Origin: Datnioides undecimradiatus
Lineage: Eukaryota > Chordata > Actinopteri > Lobotiformes > Datnioididae
DNA length: 64,000 nucleotides
Direction of reading: 5' to 3'
NCBI GenBank assembly: GCA_008933995.1
Contig: WARS01000007.1
Location: 684,230 to 748,229, forward strand
This document shows positions 25,560 to 38,543 of this stretch, piece after piece (position 1 is the stretch's first letter; each line of letters begins with the position of its first letter). The position numbers and the translations under genes were made by a program. The notes under the pieces were generated by a model. It searched no databases and was not told the origin of the DNA. It was given only the letters and a program-made list of their open reading frames with translations.

Positions 25560-26160
25560 TGAATGAAAGGCGGTAACCTGATCCGCGCGGGCCGGTCTCA
25601 TTGTGCTTGGCTGGGGCTCGCGCTGGCGGCTCGCTCTCTGATTGTCTCTGGAACGGGACAGAAAACACTCCGTGGACCTCGCGAGCCCTGCATTATTCAG
25701 CGCGCGTGCCTAGAAAAACGGGAGGGAGGGGGAGAGACAGACAGAGAGAGAGAGAGAGACAGACAGAGAGAGAGAGAGAGAGGAAGAGGAGGGAACTGTC
25801 GGTTGGAAAAGCTGGCGCGTAAAAGGAGCTCAATGTCATCTCAGTTAGACGCTGCCGTTGCCGTTATTGCTGCTGTTTAAAGCTCACGCGTATCCGTGCT
25901 CTGGCTTCTTTCTCCGGAACGTCCCGCCGGACGGTGGTGTGGCAGCTGCGGGCACATATGTTCTTTTTTCGAGGTGAACAGTGAAGAAGAAGGAGACAAA
26001 GCAAGTCGTAGAAGAAGAAGAAGAAGAAGAAGAAGAAGCGGTCAGCAGGTCGGTTACGCCTCCGCCGTTAATAACTAATCCCGGTTACCAACCGTTAATT
26101 AGCTGTTGTGTCAGGAGCTGCGGGGATCAGCGCTTTGCTACACACCTTTCTCCACACAGG
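25560..26160 (+). promoter_or_regulatory. palm2akap2: CpG-rich candidate AKAP2 promoter / first exon
   Basis: CpG dinucleotides are dense here (gcgcgcg, cctcgcgag, ctggcgcg, gtcccgccggacgg), against the CpG-poor intron around it. The region also holds GA and GAA runs typical of 5' leaders. In mammals AKAP2 has its own promoter inside the PALM2-AKAP2 locus, between the palm2 terminal exon and the first shared akap2 exon, which is where this lies. A non-coding first exon could end at the donor-like CAG/gtcggt (about 26049) or CAG/gtagtt (about 26159), splicing to 44040 so that the ATG at 44151 is used. Exact start sites cannot be read from sequence. Confidence 0.5.
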
Positions 26161-27839
26161 TAGTTAAAAGTCATTCAAAAGTGTTGCTCAAAACATTACA
26201 GAAATGCATTTTAACCCTAGTTTGCAGTTGGAGAGAAAATACATAAAGAGGGTTGTTCAGTGAAAGTGTAACGTTAGCTGACGGCCAGGGTCTGTGTGTC
26301 AGTTAACATAGTTTTTTGGATGTCGGTCAGTGAACTAGCTATGAGTGTTCTTCTTTATGTAGGAGTGTGTGCGCTGGTTAATAGAAACAGAGCCTGTAAT
26401 TACACTGATTGGCTTTAAAGTGGGGAGGATACAGGATACTGCACCCACCTCTCTGGAGAGAGAGAGAGAGAGAGAGAGAGACATCCGAAAGAGGTCAGTG
26501 GAGCAGACTGCTTGCTGCAGTGGTCTCCACTTCTCTCCACGTCCGCTGCTCCTCCTCCTCTCCTCTGCATCACTTTAACCTACATATAGAAATGACCTTA
26601 ACCTGGTTTTTCATCACCCACACAGTGAATGACTTGGCAGAGCCAGAGAGACACAGCCTTGTTGGTACTGCCACACATCCCTCCCCAAAAACATTATGCT
26701 GCTATTTAACTGGATATTTGCTGTTTGCTTACATTATTTTTTGCAGTCTAGTTACCCATCCCTCTGGTGTCATATTGGTTTAATATCTAGTGTGCATTTA
26801 GCCTAACATATAGGTAGGGCTGTGCAACATATTGATAATATATCTATTTTGAGTATTGTGATGTTGTGTTAATGCATAGGTGTTGTCCTGTTTTAAAGAC
26901 TGCATTACAGTAAAATAATGTGATTTTCTCCACTCATAATATTCACATTACTATTGTGTATTTATCAAAAATCTCAGTGTGGAAAGACTTTTTGAAAGCA
27001 CAGGCATTCCCACGACAATGCTGTTGATCAAAATCGAGGTATTTGGTCAAAAGTGTCAATTCTAATGTGTGATTTTGTCCATATCACCAAATCATACTGT
27101 CAGCTGTGACAGTACATCTCAAATATGCATACAGTTAATGTGGTTTTGCTCTCTTAAAAACACCTTATCACATGCACATGGTCAAGTGCAGGGCAGTGCA
27201 TACAATCCCATTAACCCCAGCCCTATCTGAAAACACTAAATGGTTGCATTGATAAGACGAGGCAGTGACGACTGTGCCGGTGCGTCTCCGAGTTGCAGCC
27301 GATCAAACCAAAGAGAGCTGGCACACGCTCAGAGCAATCCACCTGAAGCCAGACTTCATTTGTTTGCTCCAGATTTCCTTGTGGTGAATTTTCAGTCACT
27401 CTCTCTGGCTGTAGCTGTTGCCAAGCAACTTGCAGTTCTTTCATTGCAGACTTTGACAATGTTGAAGTTCATGGAGGAAAGGACATCACCAGCTTGAATG
27501 TAATTGGCTGCTGGATATTTGTTTGTCTTCTTGGTGCTGCATCGGAGCATCGCGTATCTCAGTCAGAATGATCTGATCATGTTTTTCTGTGTAGCTCAAT
27601 ATTTGCTACATTCTGACAAATATTAGAACGGTCCGTATTGGCCATCTGGTTCCCAGAGCCACACAAAGGATAGGCTGACATTATTCACTGATGGTAGCTA
27701 GCTAACATTAGCTTAATAACACTAAGATAACCACTAAGTAGGATTACCAAAACTCTAAAATCCAAATTAGCTGATGCTTTGTTAGTTATGACCAGCACTG
27801 CTGAGGAAAGGTTAAACCTAACCCTCTCTCTACACGGCG

Positions 27840-28165
27840 TATATCTAAAACCATGGGTCTAACCCTCCTGCTACATTCAACTTACACAGGCAGAGTGATG
27901 GTTTTCTTCTCATGTAGCTTGAGAACCACCCATCCAATCAGCTTCAAACTCGACGCTGCACCCGCCCCTCCACTGCACAGAACACTGTTCACTTGTTTCA
28001 AACTTAATTTAATTATATTGAATGTGATGCTCGTCCAAATTGCACCAAACTTCACACTGCCCATCTTTTTGGTCCCCTGGCAATGCACGAGCAGTGCCAA
28101 GTATGAAATCGCTTGGAACAATGGCTCGTGAGATATGCAAAGAACAGACAGATTTGCTTCCAGTT
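27840..28165 (+). mobile_element. Percomorph dispersed repeat (TTTTTGGTCCCCTGGCAAT type)
   Basis: It carries caaattgcaccaaacttcac, actgcccatctttttggtcc and gaacaatggctcgtgagata followed by tgcaaagaacagacag. This is a block seen many times in percomorph genomes. The element class is uncertain; the open frame at 27853-28131 is part of it and not a gene. Confidence 0.6.
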
Positions 28166-29757
28166 ACACTGATTTTACTGTAGAATTGCTGATGCTTTGA
28201 GGTGCAGCTGACCGGTACAACACCAAAGAGGTGATGGGGGCTCTGGAAGTCAGTCTGTTTGAGCGTCCTTACCGCTGCTCTGTAAAAAAAAGATGTGTTC
28301 ATTTTTAGCTAATCTTGGATTTGACAGCATTTGTTTGTTTTGCACACAGTTTACACAGCAGTGCCCATAAGACAGGCAAACACATCCACCAGGCAAGGAG
28401 AAGCAAGCAAAGCGAAGGCAGCGTCAGAACACTGCAAGGCAGTAAAACAAAGCACAAAAGCTTCATAGCCAAGCCACTGATGAGGTTCTGGAAAGTTTGG
28501 ACCATTACATTCAAAACCTAAGGCTAAAGAAAGTCGTGATGGAGGTTTAAGTCTGTTTTTACCACCCACACAGCTCATAGGCGAACAGCTCATCAGCCGT
28601 GTTTGCTGTTGTGTTTGGTCACCGTTTGAAATTACCAGCTGATTCTGGAAATAACAAAGCGAAGCAGCAAACTGCCAATTCAGGCGGGCCGTTTGCCAAT
28701 ACCTCTGCTGGGCCCGGAGACAGAAAAATCACAGCCAGTGCTATAATTTGATTAGATAGTCAATGACAGGGACTACCTGCCACATGCTGCATGTCCCATT
28801 GAGACAGTCAGTGCTTGTTAGTGTAGATCAAGGTTTGTGTGTGTGTCTGGTGGAAGTGCATTTTCCATCCACGCCCCTCTCAGCACCACGGAGTGTGACA
28901 GCATTGACAGGAACAACAAAGTTATCAATGATGTCTTCTTCCTCCAAACCTCTCCCTCTTCCCAGAAAGCACACACACACACATAATCACAGGTTACATA
29001 ACAGCTGTGTGGCTGATGATGCTGAAGCTTGGTGAGCCAAGAGTACACAGGAGGTGGAAATGGGAATGAGGTATTGAGGGAGAGACGGGATAAGAGAGAC
29101 CGACGTGATGACAAGAAACAATGGGCACAAGGAGAGATAAAGGTCGGTGCAGGTGTGTGTGTGTGTGTGTGTGTGCTGAGGGTAGTTGGAGCAGTGAATG
29201 TAGGAGGGAGGGAGGTAGAGGGTGCTGGTTCAGGAAGTCTGTTCAGCCTCACACAGCTCCAAGTGTTGTTGACATTAACTGGCCCATGGCCTTTCAATGG
29301 TCGATCTGTTGATGGGCCTCCACTGGCTGTCTTCCAGGAAGAGAGTGATACGCCTTGTGTTATTGGATGAAGCCCCAAACACTACAGTCAAATCAGCGCC
29401 GTTCACCTGGACGCTAATGTCACTGGTACACGACTGTGGCGTCTTTTTAGTTGGCTGCGCCGTGTTCTGTGTCCTCTCAGTTCAAAAATGAGTGAGTCAT
29501 CAGCTGACAGTGAGTGGATAATATGAAAAGGAAAGAAAACACTGTCACTGGAGATCATGTGAGATTCCCTCAGGCAAGCTATTAGAGTGTTTCTTGAGAA
29601 TGATTTTCTCATGATTTAAACAAAGCCTCCTCATGTTTGTGCATGTCTGAAGAAACTGGAATTTTAAGTACTTCTTTGCAGTGTGAATGACACTTTGTGG
29701 CTATTTTTGTTTGGCCCATGGGAGGGGATGACAGCCCAAAGTATTTAAGGGACACAG

Positions 29758-29760
<3 letters not shown>

Positions 29761-29827
<67 letters not shown>
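29761..29827 (+). repeat. Long (TG)n microsatellite
   Basis: About 67 nt of TG with one A interruption; the longest such array in the window. Confidence 0.97.
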
Positions 29828-29830
<3 letters not shown>

Positions 29831-32800
29831 ACTTCTTTGATAATACAGCATAAAGAAAAAGACGTCATCGCGACACAGTAAAAGAAGAGTACATTTGAAA
29901 AGATGAAGGTATTTTTCAAAAGTGCCTAAAATACTTTTGTAATAATCTGAAGCTGTTAAAATTGTGCATTCTTCAAAATGAAACCAATCATTTTACCACA
30001 GGAATTCAACCTGGGTCACAGGCAAAGTGCAGTGATGGGTATATTTATGTTTGGTATACAGGTCTGGTGTCGCCTGATGATCAAACTGAATTGCTATTGG
30101 GCTTTTATTCCACTATTCAATCTAAACTTGTGCTTGTGATTGCTGATCGGGAGTGATTAAGATATCCAGCTGTGTACTGTCAGTCTGTATTAGCCTATTG
30201 TGAATATATGCTTATGCTGACATGTTACTGGTTTTTTAATACTTCTTAACATTAACTGTGTTTTTTAAATTATGTATTTTTTAGTCATTTGTAATAATTC
30301 ATTATTTGTTAGATACAGCTGCCTTTAGTGTACCTTTGCATAGTCATATAAGGGTGGAAAAACTGTCTCTCAGGTCACAAAGAAAAAGTCTGTTTTCACC
30401 CCAGCTTGAAAATTCACTATATCAGCAGCCACATCTGAATTTTTTCCCTCCTAGCGTCAGTGTCTTTAAAACCCCATACAGTTTGGGCCAAACCGTTTGG
30501 TCTGATGAACCCTCAGGAACGCATGTTTTTTAACGCATTAACCAATGTTGAGACTCCTTTTGAAAATGAAAATGAAAAAAAAAAAAAAGTTTGAATGAAT
30601 GAGTCTGCGAGTTCAAAGACTATGTGACTGTTTATCTCCGTCCATCTCAGAAAACTATGTTGTCCACTGTTTTGGTATTTGTGTTCCAGAGAGGAAGAGA
30701 ACTGGAGGGATGCAGGAAAACACAACAATACAACCCAGCCATGTGATGGCCACCATTACACAACCTCCGCCACCCACTATTGTCCACAACATCCACCGAG
30801 TATTGTTGCACTGTGCAACAGAAGTCATTCATTCAACACAAAGCAAAGCACAAACCACCTGCTAGCACAAATACCGTGTTTACAACAAAGCAGCACAAAT
30901 AGACAATGGAAGTGCAGCTCAAAGATACAGGGAACATAAACACAATTAAGAAAAAGCCACTGATCATCATATTTCTAACTTTGAAAACTAAAGTTGGCTC
31001 GTACTCCTCTGACGGAAGCAGACAGAGCCAAGTCTTTTTCCCGCATGAGAATTCAGATTAAATACTCAAGCACAGACTGCATCTGTAGTTCCGGGAATTC
31101 TGTGCTGTGTTTTGAAGGTGAAAAGCTGCAGAGGTCTCTTTATCACATTCCAGCTTCAGACTGGAATGTCAGAATACCATTTAGGCTTTAGGTGTTGCAG
31201 AGTGCGTGAGTGGGGCTCGGACCGCCGTCGCCTGTGTGGATGTTGTCATTCCTTATCCTTGTGAGAGCCCGGCCGAGCGCCGTGGACCGTCAAAGTCAGG
31301 GCATTTTCAGGACGTGAGGTCACTTTGGCCAACTGTGGTACTTCTTTGAGGCTTAAAGTAATGTGATTTATGATTAAGCTTCGACCGTCCGGTTGGAGTC
31401 CTGTCGCTGTGGGAAAGTACTCATAACTATCAGAGAGTCAAGGACATGATGAACTTTTTTAGCCAGGTTCAGTTCCCATCGCCTCCAGACAAAGCTTCAA
31501 AGCTTCCTTTCGCATGAGGCAGACTGTTTTTGCGGGCAGTACAGCAGGAGTGAACAAATATTCCCAAGCAGACCTCCAGACACAGTTACAGCTGCTGTCA
31601 TGATGGCAGTTTCTCTCTCGGCTCGATAAAATTAGTTTGAAGATGTTCTGTTGCTGGGAGGTTGTTTGAAAAATATGAGAAATCAGTCACAGAACCGGGA
31701 GGAGATAAAGTAAGTGAAAGAGCAAACACCAAACACTTCATCATGAAATAACTCCTGGAATGCACTGACTGTCAGGAACTGTGTAACACAAATCTGAGGG
31801 GAGTTTTCCTTAAACTGCTCAGCTGGGCCTAAACCAAAGTGCGAGCTGATAGTCACACATTATAAAAACATACTTTGTGTTTGTGATTTGAGTGATTTGT
31901 AACTTGATATTTCCTTCGGGATTATCCATGGCGAAATTAGCTGAGACATTCGATTGATAGCTGCATTTCAGGTCATGCCATTCTAGCTCTTTCTTATCAT
32001 GCATTTGTTTTCTGAGAATACATATAAATATCTTTATTTTCAGTCACACACATGGTTTTGAGCAGATAATGTTGGCTTCTTTACTTCAGAATTATATTAA
32101 ATTGATGATATTCCTTACCAGGGTTAGACAAAAGTAGTCTATAAATAAATGGGAAATACCTCAGTTGTCAGGCCTTGATGTGTTTGCTGTCACACGGCTG
32201 TTTTCTTCCTGTGTGAAGCCTCCTTTCTCTGTCTAAATACTGCAGCCCTAATGAGCTAGTTTCCTGAAATAGACAGGTGATTAACACAGTGCTCCTCTCA
32301 GTTTGAGGCAGAGCAGAGCTAGTTAATGCTATAAGCTAACACCGGGAGGAGGCTCACTCTCTGAGGATGACAGTGTTAATATGCTCCATCTGAAGGTTGG
32401 GAATAAGCTAATGCTATAGGCCTTTAATAAGTCTTTTAGCTCCAGCCATGCTGAAACATAACAGCCGAGTGGGGTGGTGTTTCTAGAAACAGTGCAAATA
32501 CAGTCAATTACATGATCAGTCAAGTCCTGCAGAGGAAGAGGACCCTGAGGATGGATCATAAGGTCAGACGTGATGCAGTTCATCATATTCTTGTGCATCA
32601 GACACTTGGCTGTATTTGTATAGAGTAGCTTTGTTTGAGGCTAACTTCCTATGGGTCCCTTCACCTCTGTTTCCTTAAAAACTCTTTAAAACTGTTTCAT
32701 TTAATTTATATCTATTGTATTAGAGCATTTCAGCTCCGGCATGCAATATAAATGGGCAGCTTCAGACGAATGACGTAAGCCGCTCAGTGACATGTAGTGA

Positions 32801-35800
32801 TAAAAAGCCAACTAATTAGCCTGTCTGCGGGGGTTTGTTTTGGTAGGTGGGTGTCTCAGGCTTTCTAAACATAGCTAGCTGCCATCCCGGTGACTGCTGT
32901 AAGACACTAATCTCATCTTTCTCCACTCTTTGACTCAAACAGTACATTTAAGCCACGCTAACTTTGACCTGCTGATTTGAGCTGATAGTTTACATCATCA
33001 CAACAAAAGTGCAGTCATTTCTGTGTGAAACTGCAACGATGCAACTCGATTATTCACTGTTTTCTGATTTTGCGTCGTGCTATTGGCCTCTTATCATCCC
33101 AGATAAAACCCACAGAAAAGGTTTACATGTTAGCTCCTCTGACCGCGTATGCTAATTCAATTCAGAAGTTTTAGCCCACCGTCCCATTAGCTGGTTAGCC
33201 TCACTGTGTGGTCCCTGCTCACTGAGAGTCCTGTGGGACAAAACACTAAAATGGGCTGATTCACGCTGAGAAAGGATTAGAATTATATGCTTGGTGGCTT
33301 TTGCTTCACACACACACACGTGCATACACACACACACACACAACCACATCCTCGAAAACCCTCAGACTCAGCCATCCATGTGTCCCCTCCTTCGCTGGTG
33401 CAATTTGCTCTTTCATGTTGCTCCTCGGCTTATTTCCTGCACAATCTTCCTGTTATTTCTGATTCTGATTGTCTGTCTCATTCCACAGGGGCCCATCTGT
33501 CTTCTCACTTTCAGTTCTGAGATAACTCACAGTATTTAATTGTTTGGAATTTTAAATTTAATGAAGTCTGCCTTATCTATGGATAAAACTGAGAAGCTGC
33601 CTACGGGACCAGAGCAGTCATCATCGATCATCGTAATGTATCTCTGTTGTATTTAAATGGGTTGAGTCATTGAATTGCTGTGTTCACTGCTCGTGCGTGA
33701 CATATGATATGAACCAAAGATCTATATGATAGCTGTCAGCATATGCTGTGTCCTGCTGGAATTAACAGCGGGACATTCATTTGCAGAGGGAGGGACGGCA
33801 ACAACAACACAAAAAAAGTTATTGGCAATGTGTCCTGAATTTCCAGGATAGGTGTGTCCTTTTGTTGTGACATGTTATTAGACCTGCGATAAGTGGACAA
33901 AGATTGATGACGCCACAGCATCGCTGCAGTAGAAGTTAGCGGCAATTTTGCCTCAAATTTAGATCCCACCATCAGCTTTATTGCAAAGTGGAAATGAATG
34001 TTTTCCTCTTTTGAATACTATATTAAACTGAGTACTATTGGACTCTCAGTTTCTTCTCACGTAGGCAGCATGTGACATGGTTATTTAACTGTTAATGTGA
34101 AATCACAAGCATTAAGCTGTGTTTGATAGTCGCTGCGCTGAAGGCCTGTGTAATATTTACCATTATTACCCCTCATTCAAGATGTCTGGTCCATTTTGCT
34201 GATTGTGTTCTAATCAAATTGTCTTATCGCTGGTTCTTGGTTCCTGCTGGCAGAAGTCAGTTAATTGTCAACGATGAGCTCACAGCATTCATGTCTTTGC
34301 TGCACAGCTGCCTGCGAGCAGTGTCATCCACAGCAGCTAATTGTTAATTGTTGCCACGTGGAGCTGGTTAGTGAACCTGAACTTAAACTTTGCAGCAGCG
34401 ACTGACTCACTGTACATTAGCCGTCACACTATACACACACTGTGCACCATTCCCCCAGGCAAAAAGCCCAGCAAAGTACAGTTTGTTTTACCTTCACAGT
34501 ATGAAGTATTATTACACACACAGATCTGGGCTCTTGTCAAGAAAAGCAGTACAGTGAGTGCATTTACTCTGTCCAACACATATCTCATAATGGACGGCTG
34601 TTCAGTGTTCCTGCTAGACTGTGTTTTGTCCCAGTTAGTCCTGCATTTGTGCTCAGAGTCTTAATCTGGCTCTCTGTCCTGCGCTTGGAGAGCTTGTGCA
34701 CACAAGCGGTCACACTCTCTGACTACAGACCTGCCCGCATAAGAAGAGCCCTCCATTTGTGAGTGTGAGTGTAGTGGAGCATTAGTATGCAGGCTTGAGA
34801 GCCTCAGTGAAGCGCCTGTCGGGCCCTTTGTTGTTGTTTCATGAAGGGGTCTTCAGGGGGTCTGGGTTGTGCGTGAGTGGTGTCATGAGAGACTTGAAGA
34901 GGGACACAAATAGTTGCCATGAGTCCAGACATGCGACGCATTCCTCTTTAACACTCAAACCTCCAAAGGCTGCTTAACATGGTTTCAGTGTGGTTGTTGT
35001 TTCAGGCTCTGTGGCAGTGGGTAGGTGAAAATCGCCTTCATTGTTATTCTGTTGCAGGGCTGCAGTATGCCGTCAGTGTGCTTGGCTGCTTATGAAGCTG
35101 TGTGGAGATGCATATTAGACACTTAAACAGGGGTGGTTCATTGATACTACGCTGCCTGGCTGTGAGCTGCTTACTCCACCAGAATCTCCTTGAGTGGGTT
35201 TATGGCTGTTGTTTTAACGGTGCTAACAGCTAACTGTCCTTTAGCTCAAGCCAGGTCTGAAATATTTCGATGTAAAATGTTAGCCTGACCTCTCTGTTTG
35301 TTGTTTGTCAGACCTTTTATTTTGTCAAATGCTGACCTCGGTGAACCTCACAGCCAGTTGCTCTGTGATTGTGTGTGTATTCTGGCGCAGGTGGCCTCTA
35401 GTTTTTGGTGTATTTCCTGCGTTGAGAGCCATTTCCGTGGATACAAGGAGGCACAGCTTCCTGATTTCCTGTTCAGATGACCTGCGAGCTGTGATAGGCT
35501 TTTATCCAATCAGTTGCTTCCTTTGCTTTGCGGTATCATTTGTTTTGTTTTCTTGAAAGTGTTCACCATGGATCTTTACATTCACAATGACTGTCTTCAT
35601 GATCCTGCAAGACTTGTGTTTTTAAAGAGGGACTTAAGAGGGTGTTACCTTTTACTGCAGGCACTGCTGGGCTCAGCAACCGGCAGCTTTTCTGAGACAT
35701 TGGATGCTTTTTAATAGGATTTTACAGCCTGAAAAAGTCCAGTAGTGCAAGTGATGATCGACATTTTCTCCTCAACTCAGAGGTCATTACGAACCCTTCC

Positions 35801-36100
35801 TTTCTGTTCTGCCAATGTCCAGTGTCTCTTAAATGTCACACAGTTTTTAGATTGGTTTGAAGAGAGAAATAGACCAAGGACTGTGGAGATGACACGGCGT
35901 TCAGTGTGGGGACAAAAATCACAGATTACTAACATGAAGGTTTATACAGTGAACTCTTGAGCTGGAATGAAAATAGAGCTTTTCTGTGTGGACTGTGCAC
36001 AGAAAAGCTGTATTAGTATGACTGTGCAAATATGTGCAGGAGGCTACTTTCTTAAACAAATGGCCTAACGGAAGAATATAGGTCAAGGTTAAACATTCTC

Positions 36101-36149
36101 TCAAAATATATATGATATATTATGCAATAATATATCATATATATTTTGA
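36101..36149. repeat. 22-bp perfect AT-rich hairpin
   Basis: The arms 36101-36122 and 36128-36149 are exact reverse complements around a 5-nt loop (tgcaa). The stem is almost entirely A/T, so it could form a cruciform in DNA or a hairpin in RNA. Confidence 0.92.
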
Positions 36150-38420
36150 AAATCAAAGCTCTCCTTTATTAGGCTTTTAAAGACACTGGAAAAGTCTTTG
36201 TATGTTCAGTGTGTCATAAACTCTTAATTTTACCAGTAGGGCTTAAGACATGGCCTCCTATTGGACAGCCAGCGTGCAGCGTTACACATTTAAATTGACA
36301 CAAACACACACACATATATGGTGTAAGCCACAAACTGTACACCCCGGGGCCATGCCATATTTTTCTGCTCTTACTCATTTAAACACCATAGTTTTGATTG
36401 TGCATGCAAAGCCCTCTGTGTTTAAACTGTACTGAATGTGCGTGGGTTTGTGTCTTTAGACATTTGTGTGTGTGTTGCGCTGTGACGGTTAAGTATGTCA
36501 TTCACTGATCAATTATGATCAACTTGCATGACATAAGACTGCTCTGGGCGCTGCTCTTTATTGACCTGATACTGTTGACCCAGATGCAATGACACAGAGA
36601 CGCACGTACATGAATAAAACGTCACAAAAGCGTAATCCTGCAGTGTAATTAGAAATTTCTTTACATGTCTAACAGTTTCTCTTTTCAGCTCTAGCTGCTC
36701 GTACTGGACTCTGCAGTCGTTAGCTCTCCCCTGTATAAATCACCAGCGTGGGCATAATGGCCGTCACAAGCCTTTTCATGTGTGACAGGCATCGAACTCT
36801 CCAGTGCATGTGCAATAATTGGGTTACTGTCCCAATTTTCTGCGACCGATTTCTCTCCATCACATGAGTTATTTCCAGCCTGGGAACTCACCAGGAACTT
36901 GTGATTTGTTGTTTTAAACAAGGGCAATTAAAAGGGGCGGGGCCGTTTAGCGTGTCGCTTGAGTGGCGGAGCTTACGTTTAATGTTTATTCGTTTGTTTG
37001 TTCCACAGCGCAGTTGGGCTGGATGATATGGACATAATCAATGTTTTTACCTCGACATCGTTATTGTTGCAGCATTGCAGCAACTATTTACACAGTGAGA
37101 TTGTAGATGAATAATTATTAGTAATGTGGATAAAATGACTAAAGGGAAATGATAAAGAAGCTAGAACAGCCTGATTTTTACAGTTTACTGTACTCTAACC
37201 AGGACAAGAACACACTAATGCCATATCACAGTATTACAATACCGACCATATCTGGTCCCACACCACAATACTGATATAGCCCGGCATTGTTGACAGTTAT
37301 GTTATCCAGACAAACAGAGAGCAGGAACAGCGACTGCAACGCTGACAGGATGCTCAGCTGTTAATGGGCAAACGCTGGCTGTTGCAGATCTTCACACTAG
37401 GGCAAAATCTCTGACCTCTGGACCACCCTGCTGCTCAAACACACTCCCCTGATTTCAGTCAATTTCCAATTTGATGAACCGCGGCAGGGGTATTAAACCT
37501 ACAGTCAAACGTCTGGTGGTTCAAACAGTCCTACAAAAGTAACTCATTTATCTCAAGTTGCACAATTTCGATATCTCAGGAAAGACAGTAACATTAGACA
37601 GTAGCGCTTGTGCTTTGTTTGACCAATGCTATGTTGTCTCTTTTGCTTGTTTGGCTTTAGGAAAAAAAAGCGTCTTTAAAGCGCTAACTGCTGAAATGCA
37701 CCCTGACACCGGCACCTTGCATGTGCCGCCTTCCTCCATCATTCAGCAGCCGCCGACACAATATTGCTAATTGATCCCGTAAAATCGAGGAAAGTGTTTC
37801 CAGTGCGTCCTGATGTGGTGTTTGTGAGCAGAGAAAGTGAACCGCGACTCCGGTGAGCTCTGGTTTCCACTGCCCTGATCCTGTGACCCAACAGATAGAC
37901 ACGCACGCACACACCAGAGCAGCCCAGTAGCCGTACAGTGACCCTGAGACGTAAAAATTAGATTTCGGTCATTTTGGTTAACTGAAGCTGAGTTTTTGTT
38001 TTATTCAAGCAAAGTAATGACAGTGTATTGTCAAAGTGGATAAACAGCACTAAGACCAGCCTGCTCCCTCTCGCTGCTAAACATACTCATAATGAAGTAC
38101 TCTGAAGATTTCAGGCAGGATGAAGCTTCAGATGCGTTTTATTAAAAGGTGAATACAACCAGCCCTCATGTGGAACTGAGTCAACAGTCCTGTACTGATG
38201 ATGACAGCAGAAAATACCATTACCTCCCTTATCACCTCCTCCCGCTTCCTTCAGTCATCATCTCTTCATCATCGCCTCTCTGCCTGCCTCCTTTCTCTCC
38301 GTCTCCACAGTCTTGACAGGACCTGTGAGTTAAAGGGAAAGTGGACGAACGGCATGCGTATGGAGAGGGCTCGGTCTTACACAGGAAGGCTGGGGAGTGG
38401 GGAGCCACAGGGTGGATGTT

Positions 38421-38423
<3 letters not shown>

Positions 38424-38459
<36 letters not shown>

Positions 38460-38543
38460 GGTATGAGGGCCCGCACAGACGGGGTCTTTGTACAGGAGGG
38501 CATCTGGAGAAACACAGACACACACACACACACACACACACAC
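38424..38543. repeat. Opposed (TG)n and (CA)n arrays
   Basis: TG at 38424-38459 and CA at 38518-38543 are separated by about 58 nt of unique sequence, so the two arrays can pair with each other. Confidence 0.9.

Noticed and set aside
27853..28131. 92-residue open frame
   Set aside because: It lies within a dispersed percomorph repeat.
28818..29378. 186-residue open frame on the minus strand
   Set aside because: Low-complexity Thr/His/Pro sequence from microsatellites, with no recognisable motif or splice context.
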